DNA from: JABWBD01 sp040768665
GTDB taxonomy: Bacteria > Planctomycetota > Planctomycetia > Pirellulales > Thermoguttaceae
Assembly (NCBI GenBank): GCA_040768665.1
Contig: JAXGMN010000045.1
Span: 50,161 to 114,160, forward strand
Direction: 5' to 3'
Length of the DNA: 64,000 bases
The translations under genes were made by a program, and so were the position numbers. The notes under the pieces are model-generated. The model was not told the origin of the DNA, did no database searches, and saw only the letters and a program-made list of their open reading frames with translations. Positions within the stretch are counted from its first letter, which is position 1. Every line of letters begins with the position of its first letter. Below, piece by piece: positions 9,772 to 18,208 of the stretch.

Positions 9772-10006
9772 ATGCCGATCTACGAATACATTCTGCCGCG
9801 ACTGCGATCACCATTTCGAATGGCTCAGCCGCGCGGACGAGAATCCGGTCTCGTCTCGCCTGCGTCGGGAAAACTGGACGAAACTTCTCAGCGTTCCGTC
9901 GGGCACACTAAGCCGGGGGCCGTGCACGCGTTGTCCTGCTGAGGAAGCCTGCTCGTGCAATGCCGCAAACTGCTGCGGCCAGGGGTGCATGGACCGCTGG
10001 TCATGA
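9772..10006 (+). pseudogene. FmdB-like zinc-ribbon protein, frameshifted near its start
   Basis: ATG at 9772 behind GGAG reads MPIYEYI, the family's fixed N-terminus. Then the frame must change at about 9793 to read CRDCDHHFEWLSRADENPV. That second frame runs to the TGA at 10006 and ends in a Cys-rich tail (PCTRCPAEEACSCNAANCC). The second CxxC of the zinc ribbon is missing, since the segment after ENPV reads SSRLRREN where CPACG is expected, so a compensated shift lies there too. The family has small putative regulatory proteins of 70-110 residues. Two indels in about 235 bases match the damage in the preceding genes. Confidence 0.7.
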
Positions 10007-10089
10007 TCGATCAAGAAACGCGACAGGGCGGCCGTCTACCGGATGGTGAGTCGCCCTGCCGGTTCGCAAAGGTCTTCTGTCGGGCGCGC

Positions 10090-11139
10090 TTACGGAATCA
10101 GGAACGCCATTCCCGTCCATACGCCGGCTTGGATCAGTCCGCCGCGCACACTAAGCGGGATGCCGTCAAGCATGTACGGCGCGCAGTTGCCGGGTCGATA
10201 GTAGCCGAGCGTGTAAACGCATTCCTTGGGCGGGCAAACTCCCATCATGTAAGGCAGTGCCGGAACCGCAAGGAAGAAGTGACCCGCAGAAATGAACGGC
10301 TGCAGGTACGGTCCCGTGCTGTGGCCGTATCGTTCCAGATGCACCTCTTCGAAGTACAGCGGCTTGTGGCAGAGCGCGGAGGCCGTCCAGGAAAACGTCA
10401 GCGGACTCCACGCGCGAGGACGGAACGTCGCGTCGCCAAGGGTGCACTCCGTCGGAAATTCGCCCTGCTCCGGCGCGATTTTGTAGTCGATCTCGTTGAT
10501 CCGCTTGAGGCTCTCCGGCGTCGGACATTCGCCGGTATCGACGAACGGCGCGGCGGCAAGTTCGTCCTCCAGGGACGGGATCTCAAGGGGAGCTTCTTTA
10601 GCAGGCTGGTTCACGATCGAATGGATCGGGACCGGCATCGGCTGCGGACGCGACTTGTCCAGCAGGCCATCGTTCAGCAGGCCATCGTTCAGCGGCCGGG
10701 GCGGACCCGCCGACTGCGGCTGGGCATCGCCAAAAGGATCGGCGAGGACGGTTCCAGTGCCTGGCTGACCCGTCTGGACCGGGAGGAGCGGCCCGGTGCT
10801 CGGTTCAACCGCCGCGGCGGCCCGGACTGCGCCGGTCGCCGTCTCGTCGGCGGGCTTGAGTACCGTTTGCTTCGAAGGCCGGTACGGCAGCCACTTGAGT
10901 TTGTGACCTGCGCTGCCGGTCGTGTAGCTGACGGCGATTACGGCGGAGTCGTCGTCGGAGGAAAGGTAATCGGCCGTCTTGACGGCCGGGTCCGAAGCAG
11001 CCAGTGCCGTGGCCGGCAAGGTGCTCGTTGTCAAAAGCGCGAGCGACAACGCGCAGATCAGACACCGGAGCCGGTCAGCGTTCGTCGCCGAAATACTCCG
11101 TGCTGTAGTTTGGTGCTTCCTGCGTAATGCTGATGTCAT
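10090..11139 (-). CDS. Planctomycete hypothetical exported protein
   Basis: About 349 residues from the ATG at 11139. This start overlaps the 3' end of guaB by 65 bases; a TTG near 11030 is a possible alternative. A hydrophobic segment (LICALSLALLTTSTLPATALA) at about 25-45 is a signal peptide or anchor. Residues 60-200 are a Pro/Ala-rich linker with a short tandem duplication (NDGLLNDGLL). The C-terminal 140 residues are a compact Cys-containing domain (CPPKECVYTLGYYRPGNCAPY) with two hydrophobic stretches. I recognise it only as a conserved protein of unknown function. It follows guaB in the same direction, so the two may be co-transcribed. Confidence 0.65.
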   Translation of the reverse strand: MTSALRRKHQTTARSISATNADRLRCLICALSLALLTTSTLPATALAASDPAVKTADYLSSDDDSAVIAVSYTTGSAGHKLKWLPYRPSKQTVLKPADETATGAVRAAAAVEPSTGPLLPVQTGQPGTGTVLADPFGDAQPQSAGPPRPLNDGLLNDGLLDKSRPQPMPVPIHSIVNQPAKEAPLEIPSLEDELAAAPFVDTGECPTPESLKRINEIDYKIAPEQGEFPTECTLGDATFRPRAWSPLTFSWTASALCHKPLYFEEVHLERYGHSTGPYLQPFISAGHFFLAVPALPYMMGVCPPKECVYTLGYYRPGNCAPYMLDGIPLSVRGGLIQAGVWTGMAFLIP

Positions 11140-12550
11140 GAGGATGGCTCTCCCGAACACTGGCTGCCGACACCTGAATGAATTGCGAGTCCGTTCGCAG
11201 TTCTTCGATGGTTCTCGTTCCACAATAGCCCATTCCGGCTCGGAGGCCCCCCACGAGCTGGTAAACAAACGACCCTAACGGCCCCTTGAACGGCACCCGG
11301 CCTTCGACTCCCTCGGGGACAAGCTTGTCAGGCTTACCGCCCGCGCTCTGCCGGTACCGTTCACTCGATCCTTGCACCATGGCCCCCAGGGAACCCATTC
11401 CCCGGTAGACCTTGAATTGCCTCCCCTGATAAAGAATCCGTGTGCCGGGACTTTCTTCGAGTCCGGCGAAAAGACCGCCAATCATGACCACATGGGCGCC
11501 CGCGGCGATCGCCTTGGTAATGTCTCCCGAATAACGAATCCCTCCGTCGGCGATGATCGGCGTGTCGCTGTCCCGGGCAGCTTGGGCCGCGCTGTAAATC
11601 GCGGTGATCTGGGGGACTCCCACGCCCGATACCACGCGAGTCGTGCAAATCGAACCGGGCCCGATTCCAACCTTCACTGCATCCGCGCCGGCCGCAATCA
11701 GGTCGCGGCACCCCTCGGCCGTCGCGACATTTCCCGCGACCACGTCGATATCCCACTGCCGCTTGATCCCCTTGACCGTTTCGATCACGTTGGCCGAGTG
11801 GCCGTGGGCACTGTCAACAACGAGGACATCCACCCCCTTCTCGATGAGCTTCTCGATCCGCTCGTAATCGTGGACACCGACTGCCGCTCCCGCCCGTAGC
11901 CTCCCCATCCTGTCTTTACAGGCCTGCGGGAAGCTCCGCATCATATCGATGTCCTTGATCGTGATCAGACCTGTCAGTCTGAAGTTTTCGTCAACCAGAA
12001 GAAGCTTCTCCACTTTTTTTTCCATCAAAATCTTTTCAGCTTCTTCAAGCGTCACGGTCCCCGTGGCCGTCACAAGGTTCGCACGGGTCATAACCTGCGA
12101 AACCCGCAAGGTCCGGTCCTCAAGAAAGCGAAGATCGCGACGAGTGATGATCCCCTCCAGATGGCCATCCGCTGCCGTAATCGGTACCCCCGAAACCTTG
12201 TACTTGTCCATGATCTCGCGGGCTTGCTCGACCGTAGCATCTCCGTGGAGGGTTGCCGGATTGACGATGATCCCGTTGGCGCTCCGCTTGACCTTCTCGA
12301 CCTCATCGGTCTGGCGCTGAATCGACATATTCTTATGAATGATACCGATACCCCCCTCTTGAGCCAGGGCAATCGCCATCGCGCTCTCCGTAACGGTGTC
12401 CATCGGCGAGCTCAGGATCGGGATATTCAGTCCGATTCGCTTCGTCAGGCGGGTATTGACCTCCACTTCCGGTGGAACGACGCTGCTATGGCGGGGCTCG
12501 AGCAAAACGTCGTCGAAAGTGACTCCCTGATATTTGAACTTTTCTCGCAT
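11075..12550 (-). CDS. guaB: Inosine-5'-monophosphate dehydrogenase
   Basis: 491 residues. Oxidises IMP to XMP with NAD+, the committed step to GMP, in the cytosol as a tetramer. The start is the ATG at 12550 behind GGAGG; a longer frame upstream lacks support. The catalytic barrel is interrupted by two CBS domains at about 95-210. The active-site loop GIGPGSICTTRVVSGVG carries the nucleophile C302. IMP-binding segments IADGGIRYSGD and VMIGGLFAG follow, and the C-terminal flap and YQGRQFKVYRGMGS region are complete. It is intact, in contrast to the frameshifted genes just left of it. Confidence 0.97.
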   Translation of the reverse strand: MREKFKYQGVTFDDVLLEPRHSSVVPPEVEVNTRLTKRIGLNIPILSSPMDTVTESAMAIALAQEGGIGIIHKNMSIQRQTDEVEKVKRSANGIIVNPATLHGDATVEQAREIMDKYKVSGVPITAADGHLEGIITRRDLRFLEDRTLRVSQVMTRANLVTATGTVTLEEAEKILMEKKVEKLLLVDENFRLTGLITIKDIDMMRSFPQACKDRMGRLRAGAAVGVHDYERIEKLIEKGVDVLVVDSAHGHSANVIETVKGIKRQWDIDVVAGNVATAEGCRDLIAAGADAVKVGIGPGSICTTRVVSGVGVPQITAIYSAAQAARDSDTPIIADGGIRYSGDITKAIAAGAHVVMIGGLFAGLEESPGTRILYQGRQFKVYRGMGSLGAMVQGSSERYRQSAGGKPDKLVPEGVEGRVPFKGPLGSFVYQLVGGLRAGMGYCGTRTIEELRTDSQFIQVSAASVRESHPHDISITQEAPNYSTEYFGDER

Positions 12551-12801
12551 AGCAATCGGTTCCTCCGCGCAGACAAGGGGTAATCTAGTTATTATGGAGC
12601 CTTCGCGGACGATTGCCAATGAGTGGTCGGTGAGCGCTCGCGGCAAGAGTCGACGCAATAGGGCGGGACGCAGCACGCTCGGTTTCCATCGCAGGAAACT
12701 TGCCGGTCCGTAATCAGGCCACGCCGCAATTCATTGACGCACCCCCAGAATCACCGGCGGCAAATGCCCTGAACCGATGGCCGGTTCTAAAATTCTGCGG
12801 A

Positions 12802-13047
12802 CTATTTACCCGGCAACCTGTCCTCGGAAGGCGGTTCAACCTTCGCGACCTTGGCCATCGCCCGCTCAAAACGAGCGCGGCTACCTCGCTTCGCCCGCTC
12901 CTCGAAAAACTCCTCGGTCTTCAGCGCAGAGATCTTCTCCGCCAGCGCGAGCGTGATCAGTTGGTTTACCGAGATATCCTCTTGCTTCGCTAGTTCGCGG
13001 GCCAACTCGTGCAACGATTCCGGCAGTCGCAGGCTCAGCGTGCTCAT
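12802..13047 (-). CDS. Ribbon-helix-helix antitoxin
   Basis: 81 residues. The N-terminus STLSLRLPESLHELARELA is a beta-strand followed by helix, and SVNQLITLALAEKIS is the second helix: the ribbon-helix-helix (CopG/HicB-like) DNA-binding fold. The charged C-terminal half (EEFFEERAKRGSRARF) would bind the toxin. Its ATG overlaps the stop of the PIN gene by four bases (ATGA), so it is translated by coupling after the toxin, the reverse of the more common antitoxin-first order. Confidence 0.85.
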   Translation of the reverse strand: MSTLSLRLPESLHELARELAKQEDISVNQLITLALAEKISALKTEEFFEERAKRGSRARFERAMAKVAKVEPPSEDRLPGK

Positions 13048-13472
13048 GGCAACTCTCCGATTTCTTTCAAGAAGGCTTGCGGTGTGACCACCTTTACGCC
13101 GAACTGATCCGCTCCCCGAAAGTCTCTTTCATTGTAGGTTACGACGTAATCGCACTGCCCCGCCACGGCAAGTTCGAGAACCATATCGTCCTTGGGATCC
13201 GGTAGAAACGGACGCCACAGGTAATGGATCTTATGACGAACCGCCACGGAACACAGGTAACCAACAATATCTTCGATCACCTGCCACCTCAGCCCAATTT
13301 CCTTTGCCTGCCGTTTGGCGATCTCCTCGTACTCGAGCACTAAGGGGACTGACAAATTCAACTCGAACTTGCCTGTGCCGGCCAGGAGGAGCAGGCGGTG
13401 CGCCGCCCCACGTTGGGATCGCAGAGCGGCGATGAAAACGTTTGTGTCGATAACGATCTGAGGACGGAGCAT
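13044..13472 (-). CDS. PIN-domain ribonuclease toxin
   Basis: 142 residues from the ATG at 13472; the extra frame upstream is rejected because it crosses the promoter. The PIN signature acidic residues are present: DTNVFIAAL near the start, E in LEYEEIA, and D-D in LPDPKDDMVLELAV, then CDYVVTYNERDF. These four acidic groups coordinate the metal for RNA cleavage. The protein is of the putative-toxin PIN family found with RHH partners. It is first gene of a two-gene operon with the antitoxin and has no Shine-Dalgarno sequence, which fits a leaderless message. Confidence 0.88.
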   Translation of the reverse strand: MLRPQIVIDTNVFIAALRSQRGAAHRLLLLAGTGKFELNLSVPLVLEYEEIAKRQAKEIGLRWQVIEDIVGYLCSVAVRHKIHYLWRPFLPDPKDDMVLELAVAGQCDYVVTYNERDFRGADQFGVKVVTPQAFLKEIGELP

Positions 13473-13507
13473 TGTGGTATCATATACGGTATCATTTTGG
13501 GCGTCAA
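13473..13507 (-). promoter_or_regulatory. Sigma70-type promoter with direct-repeat operator for the PIN/RHH operon
   Basis: On the minus strand: TTGACG (13507-13502), 17-base spacer, TATGAT (13484-13479), six bases, then the ATG. Transcription would begin at or next to the A of the start codon. The direct repeat ATGATACC occurs twice, 12 bases apart (13476-13495), covering the -10 box. This is the expected layout for autorepression by the RHH antitoxin. Confidence 0.75.
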
Positions 13508-13673
13508 TCCGGCGGGGCCAGCGGGCAGCCTGCAAAGAAATCGCCATGAGCAAACAGGCTTATGCCGCGTTCGTTTTTCGAGCACGTGTCGGCCCGGCAC
13601 AGCGCTGTCCTGCGAATCCGACATTCGCTATGCTCAGGACCGGGAGACGAATGTATGACGCGTTTGGGAAGGG

Positions 13674-15245
13674 GTGCAACAAGGCGTGTCCTCGAAACCC
13701 TGGCCGCTGCTCCTGAATACCGCCATCCTCGCCGGGGCGACTTGCGCTATCAGTCTCCCTGTCGGGTCGCTCTTGGGATGGCTGCTGGTCCGAACGGATT
13801 TGCCCGGAAGACGAGCGGCGAGGGTGGTGCTCGGGATTTTGCTGTTCATTCCGCTGTACCTGCACGCGGCGGCGTGGCAGGCCGGATTCGGCCTGCAAGG
13901 CTGGGCAACGCTGGTCTTAGGACTGCCGGTCTTGCTCGATGGCTGGACGGGTGCGATCTGGATCCACGCGGCGGCGGCGCTGCCATGGGTGGCGCTCATC
14001 ACCGGGACCGGGTTCTGCCTGGTTGAACCGGAACTGGAAGAGCAGGCGATCCTCGATGCAACGCCGGCGCAGGTCGCCTTGCACGTCACATTGCGCTCGG
14101 CACTTCCGGCGATCGGAGTCGCGGCCGCCTGGGTGGTGATCATGACGGCGGGCGAGATGACCGTGACCGATCTGTTCGGCGTTCGAACCTATGCCGAAGA
14201 GGTGTACACGCGGATGGCCATCGGCGAGGACCCGCGTGAGGCAATGGTCGGTGTGCTGCCCGGTGTGCTGCTGAGTGTCGTGCTGGTGGCGGCGGCGATT
14301 GCGGCGGTCGCTCGGGTGGCTCCGGGCGATCGGCCGATCCCGGTTCGGCCGCGATGGGTATTCCGGCTCGGGAAATGGCGAACTCCTGCAACCCTGGTCA
14401 CGGCACTCGTGCTGGCGGTTCTTGCAGGGGTGCCGCTGGGGAATCTGGCCCACAAGGCTGGAGTCGTGGTAGGCATGTCGGATCACGAACTCGTGCGAAA
14501 TTGGTCGCCGTGGAAGTTCCTGACCATCGTGGCCACCAGCCCAATCGGCAACGCACGGGAATTCGGCTGGTCCATCGCGCTGAGCACGTTGGCATCGACG
14601 GCGGCCGTCGCACTGGCGATCGTTGCCGCATGGTGGTCTCGCCGCGGCGGCCCTGCGGCCGCCGCAACCGTGGTGACGGCGGCCGTGGCCCTGGCATTGC
14701 CGGGACCGTTGGTCGGGCTTGCAGTGATCGCGCTGCTCAACCGTCCCGAGATTCCGATGTTGGTCCATCTCTACGACCGGTCGATTCTCGCCCCCTGGTT
14801 ATCGCTGGTCGTCCGCAGTTTTCCCCCCGCCGCACTGATCCTGTGGCACGCGCTGCGCAGTGTTTCCGACGAAATGCTCGACGCTGCGGCGGTGGATGGA
14901 GCGGGACCGGCGAGACGCCTCGGCCAGATCGCCTTGCCCTGCCGCCTTGATGCCCTTGCGCTGGCCTGGTTGGTGGCGATGGCCGTTGCTTTGGGCGAGT
15001 TGGCCGCCAGCATTCTTGTCGTCCCGCCGGGCGTGACGACCCTCTCGATCCGCATTTTCGGCCTGCTGCACTACGGTGTCGAAGATCAGGTGGCCGGGAT
15101 CTGCCTGGCGATGACGGCGATTTTCGCGGGAATTGCCGCACTGATCCTCGTAATCGGCAGCCGTTGGAGAACCGCGGCGACCGCCTCCGACGCTCCGATG
15201 CCGATCGGGCGAATTGCGGCAGGTGTCGACTATAATAGAGAGTAA
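13674..15245 (+). CDS. Iron-type ABC transporter permease with fused membrane halves
   Basis: 523 residues, about twelve membrane helices in two homologous halves, as in FbpB/FutB-type Fe(III) permeases. Each half has the EAA-type coupling loop that touches the ATPase: EEQAILDATPAQVALHVTL in the first and DEMLDAAAVDGAGPARRL in the second. The start is unsure: GTG at 13674 or GTG at 13686, both after GGAAGGGG. No substrate-binding or ATP-binding gene lies nearby, so it depends on partners elsewhere or its operon was split. The stop TAA is the first codon of the downstream repeat. Confidence 0.88.
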   Translation: MQQGVSSKPWPLLLNTAILAGATCAISLPVGSLLGWLLVRTDLPGRRAARVVLGILLFIPLYLHAAAWQAGFGLQGWATLVLGLPVLLDGWTGAIWIHAAAALPWVALITGTGFCLVEPELEEQAILDATPAQVALHVTLRSALPAIGVAAAWVVIMTAGEMTVTDLFGVRTYAEEVYTRMAIGEDPREAMVGVLPGVLLSVVLVAAAIAAVARVAPGDRPIPVRPRWVFRLGKWRTPATLVTALVLAVLAGVPLGNLAHKAGVVVGMSDHELVRNWSPWKFLTIVATSPIGNAREFGWSIALSTLASTAAVALAIVAAWWSRRGGPAAAATVVTAAVALALPGPLVGLAVIALLNRPEIPMLVHLYDRSILAPWLSLVVRSFPPAALILWHALRSVSDEMLDAAAVDGAGPARRLGQIALPCRLDALALAWLVAMAVALGELAASILVVPPGVTTLSIRIFGLLHYGVEDQVAGICLAMTAIFAGIAALILVIGSRWRTAATASDAPMPIGRIAAGVDYNRE

Positions 15246-15348
15246 GAACCTATCCCAAAACCTCGGAGGAGGGGACAGGCACATTTTGCTCCGAAGACTC
15301 CGCAAAATGAGCCGGTTCCCGACGGTTTTGGGATAGGCTCTAAGAGCC
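15243..15348. repeat. Interspersed repeat, copy 4: most complete copy, nested inverted repeats
   Basis: Outer arms: AGAACCTATCCCAAAACC at 15245-15262 and GGTTTTGGGATAGGCTCT at 15324-15341. Inner arms: GGGGACAGGCACATTTTGC at 15271-15289 and GCAAAATGAGCCGGTTCCC at 15302-15320. The outer arms pair over 18 bases with one mismatch, the inner ones over about 19 with a few. It is bounded by TAAGA at the left and TCTTAAGAG-like sequence at the right, and abuts the permease stop codon. Confidence 0.85.
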
Positions 15349-15375
15349 GGACTTGGCGGCAGCATCTTTCGGAGA

Positions 15376-16533
15376 ATGTGCGTGCGCAGCGGAACACTCG
15401 CGATTGTCGGCCTGCTCCTTGGAGCATTGGCATGCTTCGGACCTGACTCGTCGTCCGCACTGGATCGCATTACGCTGCGGCGTGACGACAGGGAAATCCA
15501 AGTCGAAGGCCGACTTCTGGTGACGGCGCAGGACGGCGGTGTGCTGCTGGCGGCCCGCGACGGCGTCCTCTGGGCCGTTACGCCCGAGGAGCTCCTCTCG
15601 AAGACGAGCGACGCGACCCCGTTCGAGCCGCTGTCGGCCGAAGCGCTCGGCGCCAGACTGTTGGCGGATTTGCCCAGCGGCTTCGAGTTGCATTCGACGA
15701 ACCACTACTTGATCGTGCACAACACGTCGCGGGCGTTCGCGCGCTGGTGCGGCTCGCTCTTCGAGCGGCTCTACATGGCGTTCACGAATTACTGGACCCG
15801 CAACGGATTCGAGCTGTCGGAACCGGAGTTTCCGCTCGTGGCCCTGGTCTTTGCCGATCGGCGAAGCTATGCCGACTATGCCCGACCGGAGATTGGGGAC
15901 AATTCGAGCTCGATCATCGGGTACTTCAGCCTGGCAAGCAACCGGATGGCCATGTACGACCTGACGGGCGTGGAAGCGGCGACGCGCGCCGCAAGCCGCA
16001 GTTCCGCGGCGCAGATCAACCGGATTCTCGCCCAGCCGTCCGCGGAGCGCATTGTGGCCACCGTCGTGCACGAAGCAACGCACCAGATTGCGTTCAACTG
16101 CGGGCTGCACGCGCGCTACAGCGACTGTCCGTTGTGGTTCAGCGAAGGAATTGCCGTCTACTTCGAAACGCCCGATTTGAAAAGCTCGCGCGGCTGGCGG
16201 CTGGGAGGGGTGAACCAGTCGCGGCTGACCCAGTTCCGGAGCTATCTCTCGCGCCGGCCCCCCGATTCCCTCCTGACGCTGATCCGCGATGACGAGCGAT
16301 TGCGCAACACAGACCAGACGCTGGATGCCTACGCCGAGGCCTGGGCGCTGACGTACTTCCTGATCCGGCAGTATCCCCGTCAATATGTCGAGTATCTCAA
16401 GATGCTCTCGCAGAAGAAGCCACTGGTGTGGGATGAGCCCGAGAAACGGATCCGGGAGTTGAAGGCGGCTTTCGGGGAAGACCTTCAGCGGCTGGACACC
16501 GAATTCCTGCGGTATATGAGTCAAGTGAGGTAG
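15376..16533 (+). CDS. Exported DUF1570 metallopeptidase-like protein
   Basis: 385 residues with a signal peptide (about 1-28). Residues 30-80 are a small beta domain (VEGRLLVTAQDGGVLLAARDG). The rest is the DUF1570 domain. It carries the zinc motif HEATH at 232-236 and, 20-odd residues on, WFSEGIAVYFE, whose glutamate would be the third ligand, so this is a gluzincin-type fold. EAWALTYFLIRQYP is the following conserved helix. The substrate is unknown. It stands alone between two copies of the interspersed repeat. Confidence 0.85.
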   Translation: MCVRSGTLAIVGLLLGALACFGPDSSSALDRITLRRDDREIQVEGRLLVTAQDGGVLLAARDGVLWAVTPEELLSKTSDATPFEPLSAEALGARLLADLPSGFELHSTNHYLIVHNTSRAFARWCGSLFERLYMAFTNYWTRNGFELSEPEFPLVALVFADRRSYADYARPEIGDNSSSIIGYFSLASNRMAMYDLTGVEAATRAASRSSAAQINRILAQPSAERIVATVVHEATHQIAFNCGLHARYSDCPLWFSEGIAVYFETPDLKSSRGWRLGGVNQSRLTQFRSYLSRRPPDSLLTLIRDDERLRNTDQTLDAYAEAWALTYFLIRQYPRQYVEYLKMLSQKKPLVWDEPEKRIRELKAAFGEDLQRLDTEFLRYMSQVR

Positions 16534-16603
16534 AAAACGAAAATCCGAAATCCCAAGCACCGATTTAGACCAAACACGAAGAACCGAACGACGGAATGAC
16601 CGA

Positions 16604-16640
16604 AATCTCGGAGCCAGTCCCGGTTTTGGTAGGGCATCTG
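16604..16640. repeat. Interspersed repeat, partial copy 5
   Basis: CTCGGAGCCAGTCCCGGTTTTGGTAGGG corresponds to the right half of copies 1 and 4. It begins about 70 bases after the DUF1570 stop. The left half is missing or too diverged to see. Confidence 0.6.
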
Positions 16641-16754
16641 GGTCGACTCGCCCGGCTTGTTCCCCGATCTCCGGTCGATTATGATCAGAAGGCAAGTTCC
16701 GCCGGTTTTCCTCCCCTGAGATTTCCCACCGACAATCCAACGAAGGAGTAATGC

Positions 16755-18062
16755 ATGCCAAAGTCGAACTCGCTTGGTCGGCCGTCTCGCCGTAGCTTTC
16801 TGAAGACTTCCGGCGCCGTGATGGGGGCCGCCATAACCGGGCCCCTCAGTGTGGGCCGCGCTGCCCACGCCGCCGGCAGCGACCTGCTCAAGGTCGGTCT
16901 GGTCGGCTGTGGCGGCCGCGGCCGCGGGGCGGCCGCCAACGCTCTGACCGCCGACAAGAACACACAACTGGTAGCCTTGGCCGACCCCTTCCCGAAGCAG
17001 ATGGACACGGCCGTCGAAGCGCTCAAAAAAAGCTTTGGCGATCAGGTCACGGTCACGCCGGAAACCTGCTTCGACGGCTTCGACGGGTATCAGAAGGTGA
17101 TCGACAGCGTCGACGTCGTTCTCCTTGCCGAAACGCCCCACTTTCGGCCCATGCACCTGAAGGCCGCCATCGACGCTAACAAGCACGTCTTCTGCGAAAA
17201 GCCCGTCGCGGTCGATGCGCCGGGGATTCGTTCAATCCTGGAGACCTCGGAAGAGGCGAAGAAAAAAAACCTGAATATCGTCTCGGGCCTCTGCTGGCGC
17301 TACCACCACGGCGTGAAAGAGACGATGCAGAAGCTGCTCGACGGAGCCATCGGCGACATCCAAACGATCCAGGAGACCTACCTGACCGGCTTCCTTTGGC
17401 ACCGGGGACGTGAAGAGGACGATACCGAGATGAAGTACCAGCTCCGCAACTGGTACTACTTCACGTGGCTTTCCGGCGATTTCAACACCGAGCAGCACGT
17501 CCACAGTCTGGATAAGGCGCTTTGGGTCATGGGCGACCAGCCGCCCGAGCGCGCCTGGGGCCTCGGCGGCCGGCAGGTTCGCACCGACCATAAGTACGGC
17601 AATATCTACGACCACCACGCCGTGGCCTACGAGTGGCCCAACGGCGTCACCTGCTACGCCTTTTGCCGCCAGCAGGACGGCTGCTACCGCGACGTATCCG
17701 ACGTGATCACCGGCACCAAGGGCCGCTGCAACGTCCTGAAGCACCGGATCGAAGGGGCGAACCCTTGGCGGTTCGAGGGCGAGGGCGGCAACATGTACGT
17801 GCTGGAACACGAAGCTCTGTTCGGCGCGATCCGCTCCGGCAAGCCGATCAACAACGGCCAATACATGGCCTACAGTACGATGCTGGCCATCCTGGGCCGC
17901 ATGGTCGACTACACAGGCCAGGCGATCACATGGGAAGAGGCGATGAACTCGCAGGAGCGACTCGCCCCGGAGAAGTACTCATGGGACGCCACACCGCCTG
18001 TCGTGCCCGGCCCCGATGGAGCGTACCCGGTCGCCATGCCGGGCGTGACGAAGCTGACGTAG
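16755..18062 (+). CDS. TAT-exported Gfo/Idh/MocA-family oxidoreductase
   Basis: 435 residues. ATG at 16755 behind GAAGGAG. The twin-arginine signal SRRSFLKTSGA is followed by a hydrophobic stretch to about 42. The Rossmann motif GLVGCGGRGRG binds NAD(P). EKPVAVD holds the conserved catalytic lysine near residue 155. A C-terminal substrate-binding beta sheet domain follows. Families of this type act on sugars, inositols or glycosides with bound cofactor; the substrate cannot be read from sequence. It faces the next oxidoreductase gene, which is homologous but clearly distinct. A strong hairpin separates them. Confidence 0.9.
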   Translation: MPKSNSLGRPSRRSFLKTSGAVMGAAITGPLSVGRAAHAAGSDLLKVGLVGCGGRGRGAAANALTADKNTQLVALADPFPKQMDTAVEALKKSFGDQVTVTPETCFDGFDGYQKVIDSVDVVLLAETPHFRPMHLKAAIDANKHVFCEKPVAVDAPGIRSILETSEEAKKKNLNIVSGLCWRYHHGVKETMQKLLDGAIGDIQTIQETYLTGFLWHRGREEDDTEMKYQLRNWYYFTWLSGDFNTEQHVHSLDKALWVMGDQPPERAWGLGGRQVRTDHKYGNIYDHHAVAYEWPNGVTCYAFCRQQDGCYRDVSDVITGTKGRCNVLKHRIEGANPWRFEGEGGNMYVLEHEALFGAIRSGKPINNGQYMAYSTMLAILGRMVDYTGQAITWEEAMNSQERLAPEKYSWDATPPVVPGPDGAYPVAMPGVTKLT

Positions 18063-18088
18063 GAATTCTCACAAGCAGGGAACCATCA

Positions 18089-18125
18089 GCAGCCCGGCTG
18101 CTTCCGAGCAGCCGGGCTGCTTTCC
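18089..18125. terminator. Hairpin terminator between convergent oxidoreductase genes
   Basis: CAGCCCGGCTG (18090-18100), loop CTTCCGAG, CAGCCGGGCTG (18109-18119), then TTTCCTG. An 11-base stem with one mismatch and a short T run, placed 27 bases after the upstream stop. Confidence 0.8.
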
Positions 18126-18208
18126 TGTTCAACCAAAAAGACCGGCCGCAGCGGACCGCCGCGGCCGGTCGTGAATCGCAAGAGTCGAGGCGATCGCGTT
18201 GGGTCGGC

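Noticed and set aside
9955..11127. A 390-codon plus-strand frame opposite the exported hypothetical protein
   Set aside because: The minus frame has a signal sequence and a sensible domain; the plus frame is Arg-rich and starts inside the FmdB-like gene.
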